Assembly (NCBI RefSeq): GCF_019049655.1
Contig: NZ_JAFMOX010000054.1
Location: 98,435 to 162,434, forward strand
Source of the DNA: Rahnella rivi
GTDB taxonomy: Bacteria > Pseudomonadota > Gammaproteobacteria > Enterobacterales > Enterobacteriaceae
Reading direction: 5' to 3'
Length of the DNA stretch: 64,000 nt
This document shows positions 55,848-64,000 of this stretch, one piece after another. The translations under genes were made by a program, and so were the position numbers. Numbering within the stretch: position 1 is the stretch's first letter; each line of letters begins with the position of its first letter. The notes beneath the pieces were generated by a model. It was not told where the DNA came from and made no database searches. It was given only the letters and a program-made list of their open reading frames with translations.

Positions 55848-55959
55848 TTTTTCCTATCGCTGTTATTTTCACCAGCGCGCTATTTCACTGACTTTTTTGC
55901 TACAGTAGTGCAACGAAAAATTCCTTAATCTGAACCGTCACTGACCAAACGGACGCACT

Positions 55960-56733
55960 ATGCTGACCATTATTTCTCCTGCTAAAACGCTCGATTACGA
56001 AAGCCCGCTTGCGACAACGCGCTACACCCAGCCTGAACTGCTGGATAAATCCAGTGAGCTGATCACCGTGGCGCGTAAAATGTCCCCTGCGCAGATATCT
56101 TCCCTGATGGGGATCAGCGACAAACTGGCCCATCTGAACGCGGAAAGGTTCAACGACTGGCAGCCAGATTTCACGCCGAAGAATGCGCGTCAGGCGTTGC
56201 TTGCCTTCAAAGGGGACGTGTATACCGGCTTACAGGCAGAAGATTTCAGCGAGAAAGACTTCGATTTTGCCCAGAAACATCTGCGCATGTTGTCCGGTTT
56301 GTATGGCCTGCTGCGTCCGCTGGATCTGATGATGCCCTACCGTCTGGAAATGGGTATCCGCCTGGAAAATCCGCAGGGCACGAATCTTTATGCTTTCTGG
56401 GGCGATTTACTGACTGAGAAACTGAACCTGTTGCTCAGCGAACAGAAAAGCAAAGTGCTGGTGAACCTGGCCTCCGACGAATATTTCAAAGCGGTGAAAC
56501 CTAAACTTCTGGATGGCGAGATCATCAAGCCCGTCTTCCTCGATGAAAAAAATGGCAAATACAAAGTCATCAGCTTCTACGCCAAAAAAGCCCGCGGTCT
56601 GATGAGCCGGTTTATCATCAAAGAGCGTCTGGATAAGCCGAAACAGCTTCAGGATTTCAATCTGGAAGGTTACGCATTTGATGAATCACGTTCACAGGGC
56701 AATGAGCTGGTATTTACCCGCCCTGAACGCTGA
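55960..56733 (+). CDS. yaaA: Peroxide stress resistance protein YaaA
   Basis: 257 aa (258 in E. coli). DUF328 family; YaaA is an OxyR-regulated protein that lowers free iron and limits Fenton damage during peroxide stress, and has a DNA-binding cantaloupe fold. The N-terminus ([17 protein letters not shown]), the core [59 protein letters not shown] and [18 protein letters not shown] are conserved. No OxyR site was identified in the 112 bases upstream. Confidence 0.96.
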   Translation: MLTIISPAKTLDYESPLATTRYTQPELLDKSSELITVARKMSPAQISSLMGISDKLAHLNAERFNDWQPDFTPKNARQALLAFKGDVYTGLQAEDFSEKDFDFAQKHLRMLSGLYGLLRPLDLMMPYRLEMGIRLENPQGTNLYAFWGDLLTEKLNLLLSEQKSKVLVNLASDEYFKAVKPKLLDGEIIKPVFLDEKNGKYKVISFYAKKARGLMSRFIIKERLDKPKQLQDFNLEGYAFDESRSQGNELVFTRPER

Positions 56734-56755
56734 TGTCCCTGAATGACAGACATAA

Positions 56756-56780
56756 AAAAGCCCTCCTGAAGAGGGCTTTT
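56756..56780. terminator. bidirectional terminator between yaaA and thrC
   Basis: AAAAGCCCTC (56756-56765), loop CTGAA, GAGGGCTTTT (56771-56780), with A and T runs on either side. It ends both convergent units. Confidence 0.9.
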
Positions 56781-56800
56781 GCCTTTCTGACGCACCGTCT

Positions 56801-58090
56801 TTATTCAGGCAGTGCCATCAGGAATGCACGCATTTCGCTGAAATCAGCCGGCAGGTTATGCGACAGCAGCGGTAAATCCGCGCGTTCAGCCAGTTCTTTC
56901 GGCAAGCCGATATCCTGACCCAAAATCGATTCCACGCTTTCTTTGAATTTCGCCGGGTGCGCGGTACCGATAAACAGGCCGAACTCGCCCGGTTGCAGCT
57001 GATCGCGCAGCACGCGGTAAGCAATGGCGGCGTGCGGCTCAGAGATATAACCGAGGTCCGCCAGCTCGCGCATCGCGTCTTCGGTGGTGTCATCGCTGAC
57101 GGCACCAAAACCGAGATCTTTCAGTTGCCAGATCTTGCGGCGGTACAACTCTTCCACGCGCGGCCAGTTGTTAGGCTGGCTGACGTCCATCGCATTCGAC
57201 AGCGTCGCGACGGTTTTCTTCGGTTCCCATTCCCCGTTAGACAGGAAACGTGGCACCGTGTCGTTGGCGTTAGTTGCCGCAATAAAGCGTTTGATCGGCA
57301 GGCCCAGAGATTTCGCCAGCAAACCGGCGGTCAGATCGCCGAAGTTACCGCTTGGTACCGACACAACCAGCTGATTGCGCGCTTCCTGCGGCAATTGGGC
57401 AACGGCCTCGAAGTAATAGCAAATCTGCGCCAGCAGACGGCTGATGTTGATGGAGTTCGCCGAGTTCAGCTTCAGCGCGTGTTTCAGCTCTTCATCATCA
57501 AAGGCCTGCTTGACCAGCGCCTGACAGGCGTCGAAATCGCCATCAATCGCCACGGTATGAATATTGCCACCGAGCGTACAGAACAGTTTTTCCTGCAGCG
57601 GGCTGATTTTGCCGCGCGGATACAGAATAACAACGCGCACATTTTTCATACCGTGGAAAGCATGCGCCACTGCCGCACCGGTATCCCCGGAGGTTGCGGT
57701 CAGAATGGTCACCGGCTGGTCGCCAGACACCTGAGTCAGGATCTGCGCCATGAAGCGGCCGCCGAAATCTTTAAACGCCAGCGTCGGGCCGTGGAACAGC
57801 TCCAGGCAGGCGATGTCTTCTTCCACTTTGGCGAGCGGCGCCGGGAAGGCAAACGCGTTTTTCACACGCTGATGTAACGCTTCTTCAGGGATTTCATCGC
57901 CGATGAAAGCAGAAAGAATATGGCTGCTGCGGGTGACGAAATCCAGCTCCAGCAAGCGGTCAATTTCGGTCAGTTCAAATTCAGGCAGATCCAGCGGGAA
58001 GAATAAACCCTGCTGTTTTCCTAAACCTTGTTTGACTGCCTGAGCAAAGCTGACCTGCTCGTTGTGATCCTTCAGGTTGTACAGTTTCAT
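56801..58090 (-). CDS. thrC: Threonine synthase
   Basis: PLP enzyme converting O-phosphohomoserine to threonine. 429 aa (428 in E. coli). The PLP lysine is in LAFKDFGGRFMAQ near residue 107. TATSGDTGAAVAHAF, NSANSINISRLLAQICYYFEA and PSGNFGDLTAGLLAK are the phosphate/substrate-binding motifs. It is the last gene of thrLABC, 24 bases after thrB. Confidence 0.97.
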   Translation of the reverse strand: MKLYNLKDHNEQVSFAQAVKQGLGKQQGLFFPLDLPEFELTEIDRLLELDFVTRSSHILSAFIGDEIPEEALHQRVKNAFAFPAPLAKVEEDIACLELFHGPTLAFKDFGGRFMAQILTQVSGDQPVTILTATSGDTGAAVAHAFHGMKNVRVVILYPRGKISPLQEKLFCTLGGNIHTVAIDGDFDACQALVKQAFDDEELKHALKLNSANSINISRLLAQICYYFEAVAQLPQEARNQLVVSVPSGNFGDLTAGLLAKSLGLPIKRFIAATNANDTVPRFLSNGEWEPKKTVATLSNAMDVSQPNNWPRVEELYRRKIWQLKDLGFGAVSDDTTEDAMRELADLGYISEPHAAIAYRVLRDQLQPGEFGLFIGTAHPAKFKESVESILGQDIGLPKELAERADLPLLSHNLPADFSEMRAFLMALPE

Positions 58091-58114
58091 TTGTTATCCC
58101 AGTAAATTTTCGAG

Positions 58115-59044
58115 TTATCCCAATACCCGCGCGCCCGCGGTATCAAGACGACAAATATGAACAAAACCTTCGTCATTTTGCAGATAGTGCGCCTGCAACC
58201 AGTCAGCCATGCGTTTCGCCGTGGCGCTGTCGTTACACACTGCAAACAGCGTCGGGCCGGAACCGGAAATCCCGCAGGCCAGCGCACCGATTTCTTCTGC
58301 GGCGGTGCGTGCTTCCGCAAAGCCCGGCAGCAGACGAGTGCGATACGGTTCAGCAATCACGTCTTTCATCAGCTTCGCCGCCAGCGCGGGTTGCTGGGTA
58401 TGGCAGGCGTGAATAAAGCCCGCCAGATAACGGCCATGGCTGATGCAATCCTGGCGGCGATACTGTGCCGGTAAGATTGCCCGCGCTTCCGCCGTTGAAA
58501 CTTTAATCCCCGGATACGCCATCACCCACAGCCAGTCGTCAAAACTCGGCACGTTCTGGCTGATGATATCCAGCTCTTCCAGCATCAGCTGAATGCCGCC
58601 CAGATAGCACGGCGCGACGTTGTCAAAATGTACGCTGCCGGAAATTCGCCCTTCCAGCTCTCCCATTAGCGACAGCATCTGGTTTTCACTCAACGGCTTG
58701 CCGCAGAATTCATTCATCGCCATCAGACCGGCAACCACCGAGCATGCGCTGGAACCCAGACCGGATCCGATCGGCATGTTTTTTTCCAGCGTCATCGCCA
58801 CCGGCACTTCCTTGCCGATTTCCTGACAGAAACGCTGCCAGCACTGATAGACAATGTTGTCTTCCATGCGGTCTGGCAGTTTGGAGACAAACTTGCCTTC
58901 ACTCTTCAGGCTAAATTCTGTGGCAGCTTCAACCGACACACAGTCGCCGAGCAGCGTACCGTCCACCGGAGAAACTGCCGCGCCCAGCACGTCGAAACCG
59001 ACGCTGACGTTCCCAATTGAAGCCGGGGCATACACCTTAACCAT
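58115..59044 (-). CDS. thrB: Homoserine kinase
   Basis: GHMP kinase phosphorylating homoserine. 309 aa (310 in E. coli). The ATP loop is [19 protein letters not shown] near residues 90-108. [18 protein letters not shown] at the N-terminus and [14 protein letters not shown] near the C-terminus are the other two GHMP motifs. One base separates it from thrA, so translation is coupled. Confidence 0.97.
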   Translation of the reverse strand: MVKVYAPASIGNVSVGFDVLGAAVSPVDGTLLGDCVSVEAATEFSLKSEGKFVSKLPDRMEDNIVYQCWQRFCQEIGKEVPVAMTLEKNMPIGSGLGSSACSVVAGLMAMNEFCGKPLSENQMLSLMGELEGRISGSVHFDNVAPCYLGGIQLMLEELDIISQNVPSFDDWLWVMAYPGIKVSTAEARAILPAQYRRQDCISHGRYLAGFIHACHTQQPALAAKLMKDVIAEPYRTRLLPGFAEARTAAEEIGALACGISGSGPTLFAVCNDSATAKRMADWLQAHYLQNDEGFVHICRLDTAGARVLG

Positions 59045-59045
59045 A

Positions 59046-61505
59046 TTAAACTCCTAACTTCCATGACAGCGTTCGCAAAAGATCGGCAAACACACCTGCT
59101 GCCGTCACATCATTACCGGCACCGTAACCACGCAGAACCAGCGGCAACGGCTGATAATAGCGACTATAAAACGCCAGCGCATTCTCACCATTTTTTACTT
59201 TATAAAGCGGGTCATTACCATCGACGGCATCGATTTTCACTTTGCAACGCCCCTCTTCGATAGCACCGACATAACGCAGTACCTTGCCCTCAGCGGTAGC
59301 CTCGGCCACGCGTTTGGCGAATTGTGCATCCAGTTCCGGCAGACGCGCCACAAATTCATTTACGTTGCCTTCTGCATTGAAGGAAGACGGTAAAACAGAT
59401 TCCACCTCGATATCCGTCAGTTCCAGCTTGTATCCGGCTTCACGCGCCAGAATCAGCAACTTACGGGCAACGTCCATACCGGAAAGATCATCACGCGGAT
59501 CCGGCTCGGTATAGCCCATTTCCTTCGCCTGCAAGGTCGCCGCAGACAGTGACATGCCTTCATCCAGTTTACCGAAGATGAACGATAACGAACCGGAAAG
59601 GATGCCGGAGAATCGCAGCAGTTCGTCACCGGCGTTCAGCAGGTTTTGCAGGTTTTCGATCACCGGCAAACCCGCACCGACGTTGGTGTCGTACAGGAAT
59701 TTACGGCGCGAACCATCCGCTGCTTTGCGCAACTGGTGGTAGTAATTCATTGATGAGGTGTTGGCTTTTTTGTTCGGCGTAACAACGTGGAAACCGTCTG
59801 TCAGGAAATCAGCATACTGATCGGCCACTTCCTGGCTGGACGTGCAGTCGACGATCACCGGATTGAGCAGATGATATTCTTTGACCAGACGGATCAGGCG
59901 CCCCAGATTCAGCGGCTCTTTCGCCGCGGCCAGCTCCTGCTGCCAGCTGTCGAGCGCGATGCCGTGAACATTGGTCAGCAACGCGCGGGAATTGGCGATA
60001 CCGCAAACGCGCAGATCGATATGTTTGGTTTTCAGCCATGCCTGCTGACGGCGGATCTGTTCGATCAACGCGCCGCCTACACCGCCGACGCCGATCAGGA
60101 ACACTTCGATCACCTGATCGGTGTTAAACAGCATCTGGTGGCTGACACGCACGCCGGTAGTCGCATCGTCGTTATTGACGACAACAGAAATTGAACGCTC
60201 AGAAGAACCCTGGGCAATCGCCACAATATTGATGTTGGCACGCGCCAGCGCAGAGAAGAATTTCGCCGAGATCCCGCGCAGCGTACGCATGCCGTCGCCG
60301 ACCACGGAAATCACCGCCAGCTTTTCCATCACGTCGAGCGGCTCAAGCAGACCGTCTTTCAGTTCCAGATAGAATTCGTCTTCCAGCGCCTTGCGCGCGC
60401 GTTCCAGCTCATTTTGCGGCACACAGAAACTGATGCTGTATTCAGACGAGGACTGAGTGATCAGCACAACGGAAATGCCCGAACGGGACATCACCGCAAA
60501 AACGCGCGCCGCCATGCCGATCATCCCTTTCATACCCGGCCCGGACACGTTGATCATCGCCATGTTGTTCAGGTTGGTAATGCCTTTCACCGGCGTGTTA
60601 TCGCCAAGGCTTTCACTGCCAATCAGGGTGCCAGGCGCCTGCGGGTTAGTGGTGTTTTTGATGAGACAAGGGATCTGGAACTGAGCAATAGGCAGGATGG
60701 TACGCGGATGGAGCACTTTCGCACCAAAGTACGACAGCTCCATCGCTTCCTGATACGACATCGATTTCAGCAGGCGGGCATCGGGAACAATGCGCGGGTC
60801 ACAGGTATACACGCCGTCAACATCGGTCCAGATTTCGCAGCAGTCAGCGCGTAAACACGCCGCCAGCACGGCGGCGGAATAGTCAGAACCGTTGCGCCCC
60901 AGCACCACCAGTTCGCCTTTGTCGTTACCGGCGGTGAAACCGGCCATCAGCACAATGTGGTCAGCGGGAATGGCACTTGCCGCAATGCGACGGGTGGATT
61001 CATTGATATCTACGGTGGATTCAAGGTAATGGCCTTGTGCGAGCAGCTTCTCAACCGGATTGATCACGGTGACGCCAAAGCCTTTGGCAATAAATACGGC
61101 TTCCATGATGGCAATAGAGAGTTTTTCGCCACGACAGATGATCGAGGCGTTGACGCTGTCCGGGCACTGGCCCAGCAGGGTGATGCCGTGCAGCAACTGT
61201 TTGAGCTGAGCGAATTCCTGATCTACATAGGCTTTCACTTTTGCCAGATCAAAGCCCGGTTGTGCGTCCGCCAGACCCGAGATCAGCTGTCCGAAAATGC
61301 TTTCTGCATCACTCATGATGGTATGAATGTCCTGTCCTGCGACAGTTCGCTCAATCATGGCGACCAGATAGTTGGTAATTTTGGCAGGTGCAGATAATAC
61401 CGTTGCGACCTGTCCCTGACGCGCATTGCTTTCCATAATGTCCGCAACCCGCAAGAAGCGTTCTGCGTTTGCTACCGAGGTCCCGCCAAATTTCAACACT
61501 CGCAT
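59046..61505 (-). CDS. thrA: Bifunctional aspartokinase I / homoserine dehydrogenase I
   Basis: First and third steps of threonine synthesis from aspartate, feedback-inhibited by threonine. 819 aa (820 in E. coli). The kinase domain starts [17 protein letters not shown], with [16 protein letters not shown] near 203-218. ACT regulatory domains occupy about 310-460 ([27 protein letters not shown]). The homoserine dehydrogenase begins with [17 protein letters not shown] near 466-482. It has [18 protein letters not shown] and the catalytic [23 protein letters not shown] region. Expression is controlled by the thrL attenuator. Confidence 0.98.
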   Translation of the reverse strand: MRVLKFGGTSVANAERFLRVADIMESNARQGQVATVLSAPAKITNYLVAMIERTVAGQDIHTIMSDAESIFGQLISGLADAQPGFDLAKVKAYVDQEFAQLKQLLHGITLLGQCPDSVNASIICRGEKLSIAIMEAVFIAKGFGVTVINPVEKLLAQGHYLESTVDINESTRRIAASAIPADHIVLMAGFTAGNDKGELVVLGRNGSDYSAAVLAACLRADCCEIWTDVDGVYTCDPRIVPDARLLKSMSYQEAMELSYFGAKVLHPRTILPIAQFQIPCLIKNTTNPQAPGTLIGSESLGDNTPVKGITNLNNMAMINVSGPGMKGMIGMAARVFAVMSRSGISVVLITQSSSEYSISFCVPQNELERARKALEDEFYLELKDGLLEPLDVMEKLAVISVVGDGMRTLRGISAKFFSALARANINIVAIAQGSSERSISVVVNNDDATTGVRVSHQMLFNTDQVIEVFLIGVGGVGGALIEQIRRQQAWLKTKHIDLRVCGIANSRALLTNVHGIALDSWQQELAAAKEPLNLGRLIRLVKEYHLLNPVIVDCTSSQEVADQYADFLTDGFHVVTPNKKANTSSMNYYHQLRKAADGSRRKFLYDTNVGAGLPVIENLQNLLNAGDELLRFSGILSGSLSFIFGKLDEGMSLSAATLQAKEMGYTEPDPRDDLSGMDVARKLLILAREAGYKLELTDIEVESVLPSSFNAEGNVNEFVARLPELDAQFAKRVAEATAEGKVLRYVGAIEEGRCKVKIDAVDGNDPLYKVKNGENALAFYSRYYQPLPLVLRGYGAGNDVTAAGVFADLLRTLSWKLGV

Positions 61506-61548
61506 TTCTGATTCTCTCCTGAAGCTCGTCGTTTTAAAGTGTTAAAAA

Positions 61549-61579
61549 AAAAGCCCGCACTGGTTAGGTGCGGGCTTTT
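61549..61579 (-). terminator. thr operon attenuator (rho-independent terminator)
   Basis: AAAAGCCCGCAC (61549-61560) pairs with GTGCGGGCTTTT (61568-61579) with a seven-base loop. On the minus strand it is followed by nine U residues. It lies between thrL and thrA and closely matches the E. coli attenuator stem (GCCCGCAC/GTGCGGGC). Confidence 0.95.
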
Positions 61580-61598
61580 TTCTTTTTTCCTGTACGCG

Positions 61599-61667
61599 TC
61601 AGCCCGCCCCGTTACCTGTGGTATCGGTGGTGGTAATAATTGTTGTGTTCAGGCTGATGATTCGCAT
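61599..61667 (-). CDS. thrL: thr operon leader peptide ThrL
   Basis: A 22-residue frame on the minus strand from ATG 61667 to TGA 61599, too short for ordinary gene callers. It begins MRIISLNTTIITTT and ends GNGAG; the E. coli peptide also ends GNGAG. Seven Thr and four Ile residues make half of the peptide. Ribosome stalling at these codons when charged tRNA-Thr or tRNA-Ile is scarce prevents the attenuator from forming. The stop is about 20 bases before the attenuator stem. Confidence 0.95.
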   Translation of the reverse strand: MRIISLNTTIITTTDTTGNGAG

Positions 61668-61715
61668 TTTTATCTTCTGTCTGTCTTAGAGTTTTTACGC
61701 TGTCTGCCTCTATTA

Positions 61716-61742
61716 GCTAAAGCATAAGGCACAACAAGTCAA
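61716..61742 (-). promoter_or_regulatory. promoter of the thrLABC operon
   Basis: On the minus strand TTGACT (61742-61737) is followed by TTTAGC (61721-61716), then TAATAGAGG. The same arrangement (TTGACTTAGG ... TTTAACCAATATAGG) is found at the E. coli thr promoter, as recalled. The -10 match is weak, as in E. coli. Confidence 0.65.
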
Positions 61743-61883
61743 ATTTTTTCTGGTTTTACGCTGACGGTCACGGTCGAAACAAAATGAACAATCCGCTGCA
61801 CGTAAAGCAAATTCCAGTTCAAATAGCAGGGTTATTCAGTTTATCCGGAATATTGCACTACCGTAAAGAATAAACCCCTCACA

Positions 61884-62570
61884 TCATTGGTTCAGCTTTT
61901 TTTCGATGTCATGCAGCAAAGTGTGCAGCATTGCAGCATCCCGCTGCTGCAAAAGTCCGAGGCGCTGATGCACCCAGTCGGCCAGTTTTTGATCATCTTC
62001 GGCCCCGACATTTTCCAGTAATCGGCCCACCCGCGAACGCAAGGCAGACAACTGCCCTGCCTCGGCATTTTCCGCCCGTGCAGCGGCAACCTGGTTGAGT
62101 GACGACAGCTGGTAACAGAAAACCATCACCGCCTGCCCGAGATTCAGAGACGGATAATCAGCCACCATCGGTACGCCGGTGAGGATGTCGGCGAGCTCAA
62201 GCTCTTCATTCGTCAGGCCTGAATCTTCACGCCCAAACACCAGCGCCGCATGGTTCACCCACTGACTTTTTTCTTCCAGCTGCGTCAGCAACTCCGGCGG
62301 CGTGCAGTAATAGTGGAAGCGCGCACGGCTGCGGGCAGTGGTCGCCACCGTAAAATCGATATCGGCCAGTGCTTCCGCCAGTGTGGTGAAATGCAGGGCA
62401 TTTTGCAGGATCTCCTGCGAACCATGCGCCACCCAGCCCGCTTCCGGTTTCAGATGCGCTTCGCTGTCGACAATACGCAAGGATGCGAAGCCCATGGTTT
62501 TCATGGCTCGTGCCGCCGCCCCGACATTTTCAGGGCGCGCAGGTGAAACCAAAATAATATGAAGTTGCAT
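61884..62570 (-). CDS. lasT: SPOUT-family tRNA/rRNA methyltransferase LasT (YjtD)
   Basis: 228 aa from 62570 (MQLHIILVSPARPENVGAAARAMKTMGF), the length of E. coli LasT/YjtD. SpoU/TrmH-type SPOUT methyltransferase features are ENVGAAARAMKTMGF, FTVATTARSRARFHYYCTP, ALVFGREDSGLTNEEL and the SAM-knot PSLNLGQAVMVFCYQL. The paralogue TrmJ methylates ribose at position 32 of tRNA; the target of LasT is not established. It sits between arcA and the thr operon as in E. coli. Confidence 0.92.
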   Translation of the reverse strand: MQLHIILVSPARPENVGAAARAMKTMGFASLRIVDSEAHLKPEAGWVAHGSQEILQNALHFTTLAEALADIDFTVATTARSRARFHYYCTPPELLTQLEEKSQWVNHAALVFGREDSGLTNEELELADILTGVPMVADYPSLNLGQAVMVFCYQLSSLNQVAAARAENAEAGQLSALRSRVGRLLENVGAEDDQKLADWVHQRLGLLQQRDAAMLHTLLHDIEKKLNQ

Positions 62571-62942
62571 GTCGTACCTTCGCAAAGAGTGGGAGAGATA
62601 ATGTCGGGTGTGGTTCAGCGATGAATTTTTGCCCTGCGCCAGACCTTATTCAATGCTTATATTATTCACAAGAACTTAACAGCCGACGGAATATATTCAT
62701 CCATTTTATCGGAAAACCGAAGCTGACAGTAAAAAAAGGTGCTGGCGCGGTTAAGCAAACTTTATTAAAATTTAAATCATTATTTTTCATAAGGATATAT
62801 AATACTCACTCATCCATTTTTTGCATTTATCTCGGTCAACTTAATGAATTGCTGAATCGTGTACAATAAAGGACGAAATGTGACTCAAGCGTGCATTCTT
62901 ATAAGTGTTTTTCACGTTTCTGTTACCGTGCTACAATTGAAC

Positions 62943-62956
62943 TTGATATATGTCAA
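62943..62956 (+). promoter_or_regulatory. FNR box upstream of arcA
   Basis: TTGATATATGTCAA matches the FNR consensus TTGATNNNNATCAA except for one base (G for A at the start of the right half). It lies 283 bases before the arcA start. E. coli arcA is activated by FNR in anaerobic cells, and its upstream region as recalled carries the same sequence. Confidence 0.72.
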
Positions 62957-63034
62957 CAAACCGTAGTTTTGTTGGGTGGTAATTTCGGCACTCGCTGTTA
63001 TATTGCTGTTAATAGGGTTAGGATATGCGCCGCT

Positions 63035-63139
63035 TTAGGACCACGTGGAACTGCAGAAAGTGGAATCCCTGACCGAGCTTGCGATGTTGTTGCCGTTGAT
63101 GGAAATTGCATCGAGAACGCGTTTACGTACTTTAGTCAT
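63035..63139 (-). CDS. yjjY: YjjY-like 34-residue ORF antisense to the arcA leader
   Basis: A 34-codon minus-strand frame from ATG 63139 to TAA 63035, below the length of usual gene calls. It begins MTKVRKRVLDAISINGNNI. E. coli YjjY (46 aa), at the same place and orientation, begins MTKVRNCVLDALSINVNNI as recalled, so about 15 of the first 19 residues agree; the C-terminal part diverges and is shorter. No function is known. Conservation might reflect a coding peptide or an arcA leader RNA element whose antisense happens to be open. Confidence 0.55.
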   Translation of the reverse strand: MTKVRKRVLDAISINGNNIASSVRDSTFCSSTWS

Positions 63140-63238
63140 GTAACGAGTGAGATGGCCAGTAAGCCGTCGAAATTCATCGGGATAACAAGGACTTCTGTAC
63201 TCCTATTTTCTATTTGTTGGCAATCTTAGGTAGCAATC

Positions 63239-63955
63239 ATGCAGACCCCACATATTCTGATCGTCGAAGACGAGTTAGTGACACGTAATACGTTAAAGAG
63301 CATTTTTGAAGCAGAAGGCTACATGGTACATGAAGCCAATGATGGCGCAGAAATGCACCAAATCCTGTCCGAAAATGACATCAATCTGGTTATCATGGAC
63401 ATCAACTTGCCGGGCAAAAATGGCCTGCTGCTGGCACGCGAATTGCGTGAACAAGCCAGCGTTGCACTGATGTTCCTGACCGGCCGCGACAATGAAGTTG
63501 ATAAAATTCTGGGTCTTGAAATCGGCGCAGATGATTACATCACCAAGCCGTTCAACCCACGTGAGCTGACCATCCGCGCTCGCAACCTGCTTTCCCGCAC
63601 GATGAACCTGGGTACTGCCGGTGAAGAACGTCGTCTGGTAGAAAGCTACAAATTTAATGGCTGGGAATTAGACATCAACAGCCGTTCACTGATCAGCCCT
63701 CAGGGTGAGCAGTACAAATTACCGCGCAGTGAATTCCGCGCCATGCTGCACTTCTGCGAAAACCCGGGCAAGATCCAAACCCGCGGCGATTTGCTGAAGA
63801 AAATGACTGGCCGTGAGCTGAAACCTCATGACCGTACGGTGGACGTGACTATCCGTCGCATCCGTAAGCATTTCGAAGCGACGCCTGACACACCAGAAAT
63901 CATCGCCACCATTCACGGCGAAGGCTACCGTTTCTGCGGTGATCTGGAAGACTGA
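63239..63955 (+). CDS. arcA: Aerobic respiration control response regulator ArcA
   Basis: OmpR/PhoB-type response regulator that, phosphorylated by ArcB under low oxygen, represses aerobic metabolism genes. 238 aa, the E. coli length. The receiver domain spans about 1-120, with phospho-acceptor Asp54 in [13 protein letters not shown], the acidic pair in IVEDE and the Lys in [10 protein letters not shown]. The C-terminal winged helix (about 135-235) has [35 protein letters not shown] and [17 protein letters not shown]. Any terminator lies at or beyond the window edge. Confidence 0.98.
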   Translation: MQTPHILIVEDELVTRNTLKSIFEAEGYMVHEANDGAEMHQILSENDINLVIMDINLPGKNGLLLARELREQASVALMFLTGRDNEVDKILGLEIGADDYITKPFNPRELTIRARNLLSRTMNLGTAGEERRLVESYKFNGWELDINSRSLISPQGEQYKLPRSEFRAMLHFCENPGKIQTRGDLLKKMTGRELKPHDRTVDVTIRRIRKHFEATPDTPEIIATIHGEGYRFCGDLED

Positions 63956-64000
63956 TCCCCGGCCCGCATACAGAAGGTTGCCAACCGTTCTGTTGCAACA

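Larger units (their letters stand above)
62571..63238. other. lasT-arcA intergenic region and long arcA leader
   Basis: 668 bases. It contains an FNR-type site (62943-62956) and the small antisense yjjY-like frame (63035-63139). The first 300 bases are AT-rich, with no supported gene. A plus-strand 112-codon frame (62891-63229) overlaps yjjY, contains five or more cysteines, has no ribosome site and is not annotated. The distance suggests a long untranslated leader or several arcA promoters, as in E. coli. Confidence 0.65.

Noticed and set aside
62891..63229. 112-codon plus-strand frame in the arcA leader
   Set aside because: Overlaps the better supported yjjY-like frame, has a cysteine-rich unstructured translation and no ribosome site; the stretch is more likely untranslated leader.

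Overview
The window is chromosomal DNA of a Gram-negative enterobacterium (order Enterobacterales). Nearly every gene reads as a close relative of an Escherichia coli gene. The order follows the E. coli map from sgrR (about minute 1.6) back through the thr operon (minute 0) to arcA (minute 100). Absence of several E. coli blocks and presence of extra loci suggest a Rahnella/Serratia/Yersinia-type lineage rather than Escherichia; that assignment is inference from recalled gene content and not from a search.

Layout. 1-5.7 kb: the 3' part of sgrR, then the thiamine/TPP importer operon thiBPQ behind a TPP riboswitch with an unusually long P3 arm, and the DedA gene yabI. 5.9-12.2 kb: polB, rapA and rluA; the araC/araBAD genes that lie here in E. 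coli are absent. 12.3-20.2 kb: djlA, then the envelope and RNA-maintenance cluster lptD-surA-pdxA-rsmA-apaG-apaH. 20.2-25.3 kb: folA, a split ThrE-type exporter (yjjP-yjjB), a divergent LysE-family exporter sharing a palindromic intergenic site, and kefF-kefC. 25.4-31.1 kb: carAB with a -35/-10 promoter and a pair of ARG boxes, then dapB. 31.1-37.9 kb is the main accessory stretch, lying between dapB and ispH: an hlyB-hlyD type I secretion pair with no toxin or acyltransferase gene, a 786-base mosaic intergenic region, a 16-strand-type porin and an SMP-30/gluconolactonase-like gene. 38-44.4 kb: ispH-fkpB-lspA-ileS-ribF and rpsT. 44.5-46.6 kb: nhaR and nhaA. 46.8-50 kb: dnaJ and dnaK with a sigma-32 promoter. 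50.3-56.7 kb: satP, an MHS-type MFS transporter, mog, tal, an AGCS symporter and yaaA. 56.8-61.8 kb: thrLABC with leader peptide and attenuator. 61.9-64 kb: the SPOUT methyltransferase lasT/yjtD, a tiny yjjY-like ORF and arcA.

Most genes are housekeeping: cofactor uptake (thi), pyrimidine/arginine precursor synthesis (car), lysine and threonine synthesis (dapB, thr), outer-membrane biogenesis (lptD, surA, djlA), lipoprotein and isoprenoid maturation (lspA, ispH), chaperones (dnaKJ), ion/proton homeostasis (nhaA, kefFC) and redox control (arcA). No rRNA, tRNA, CRISPR array, insertion sequence or prophage gene was recognised. No plainly new multi-gene system was found. The best candidates for a second look are the orphan hlyBD locus with its mosaic intergenic region, the expanded TPP riboswitch, the polB start with no ATG/GTG/TTG, and the palindrome between the two amino-acid-type exporters.
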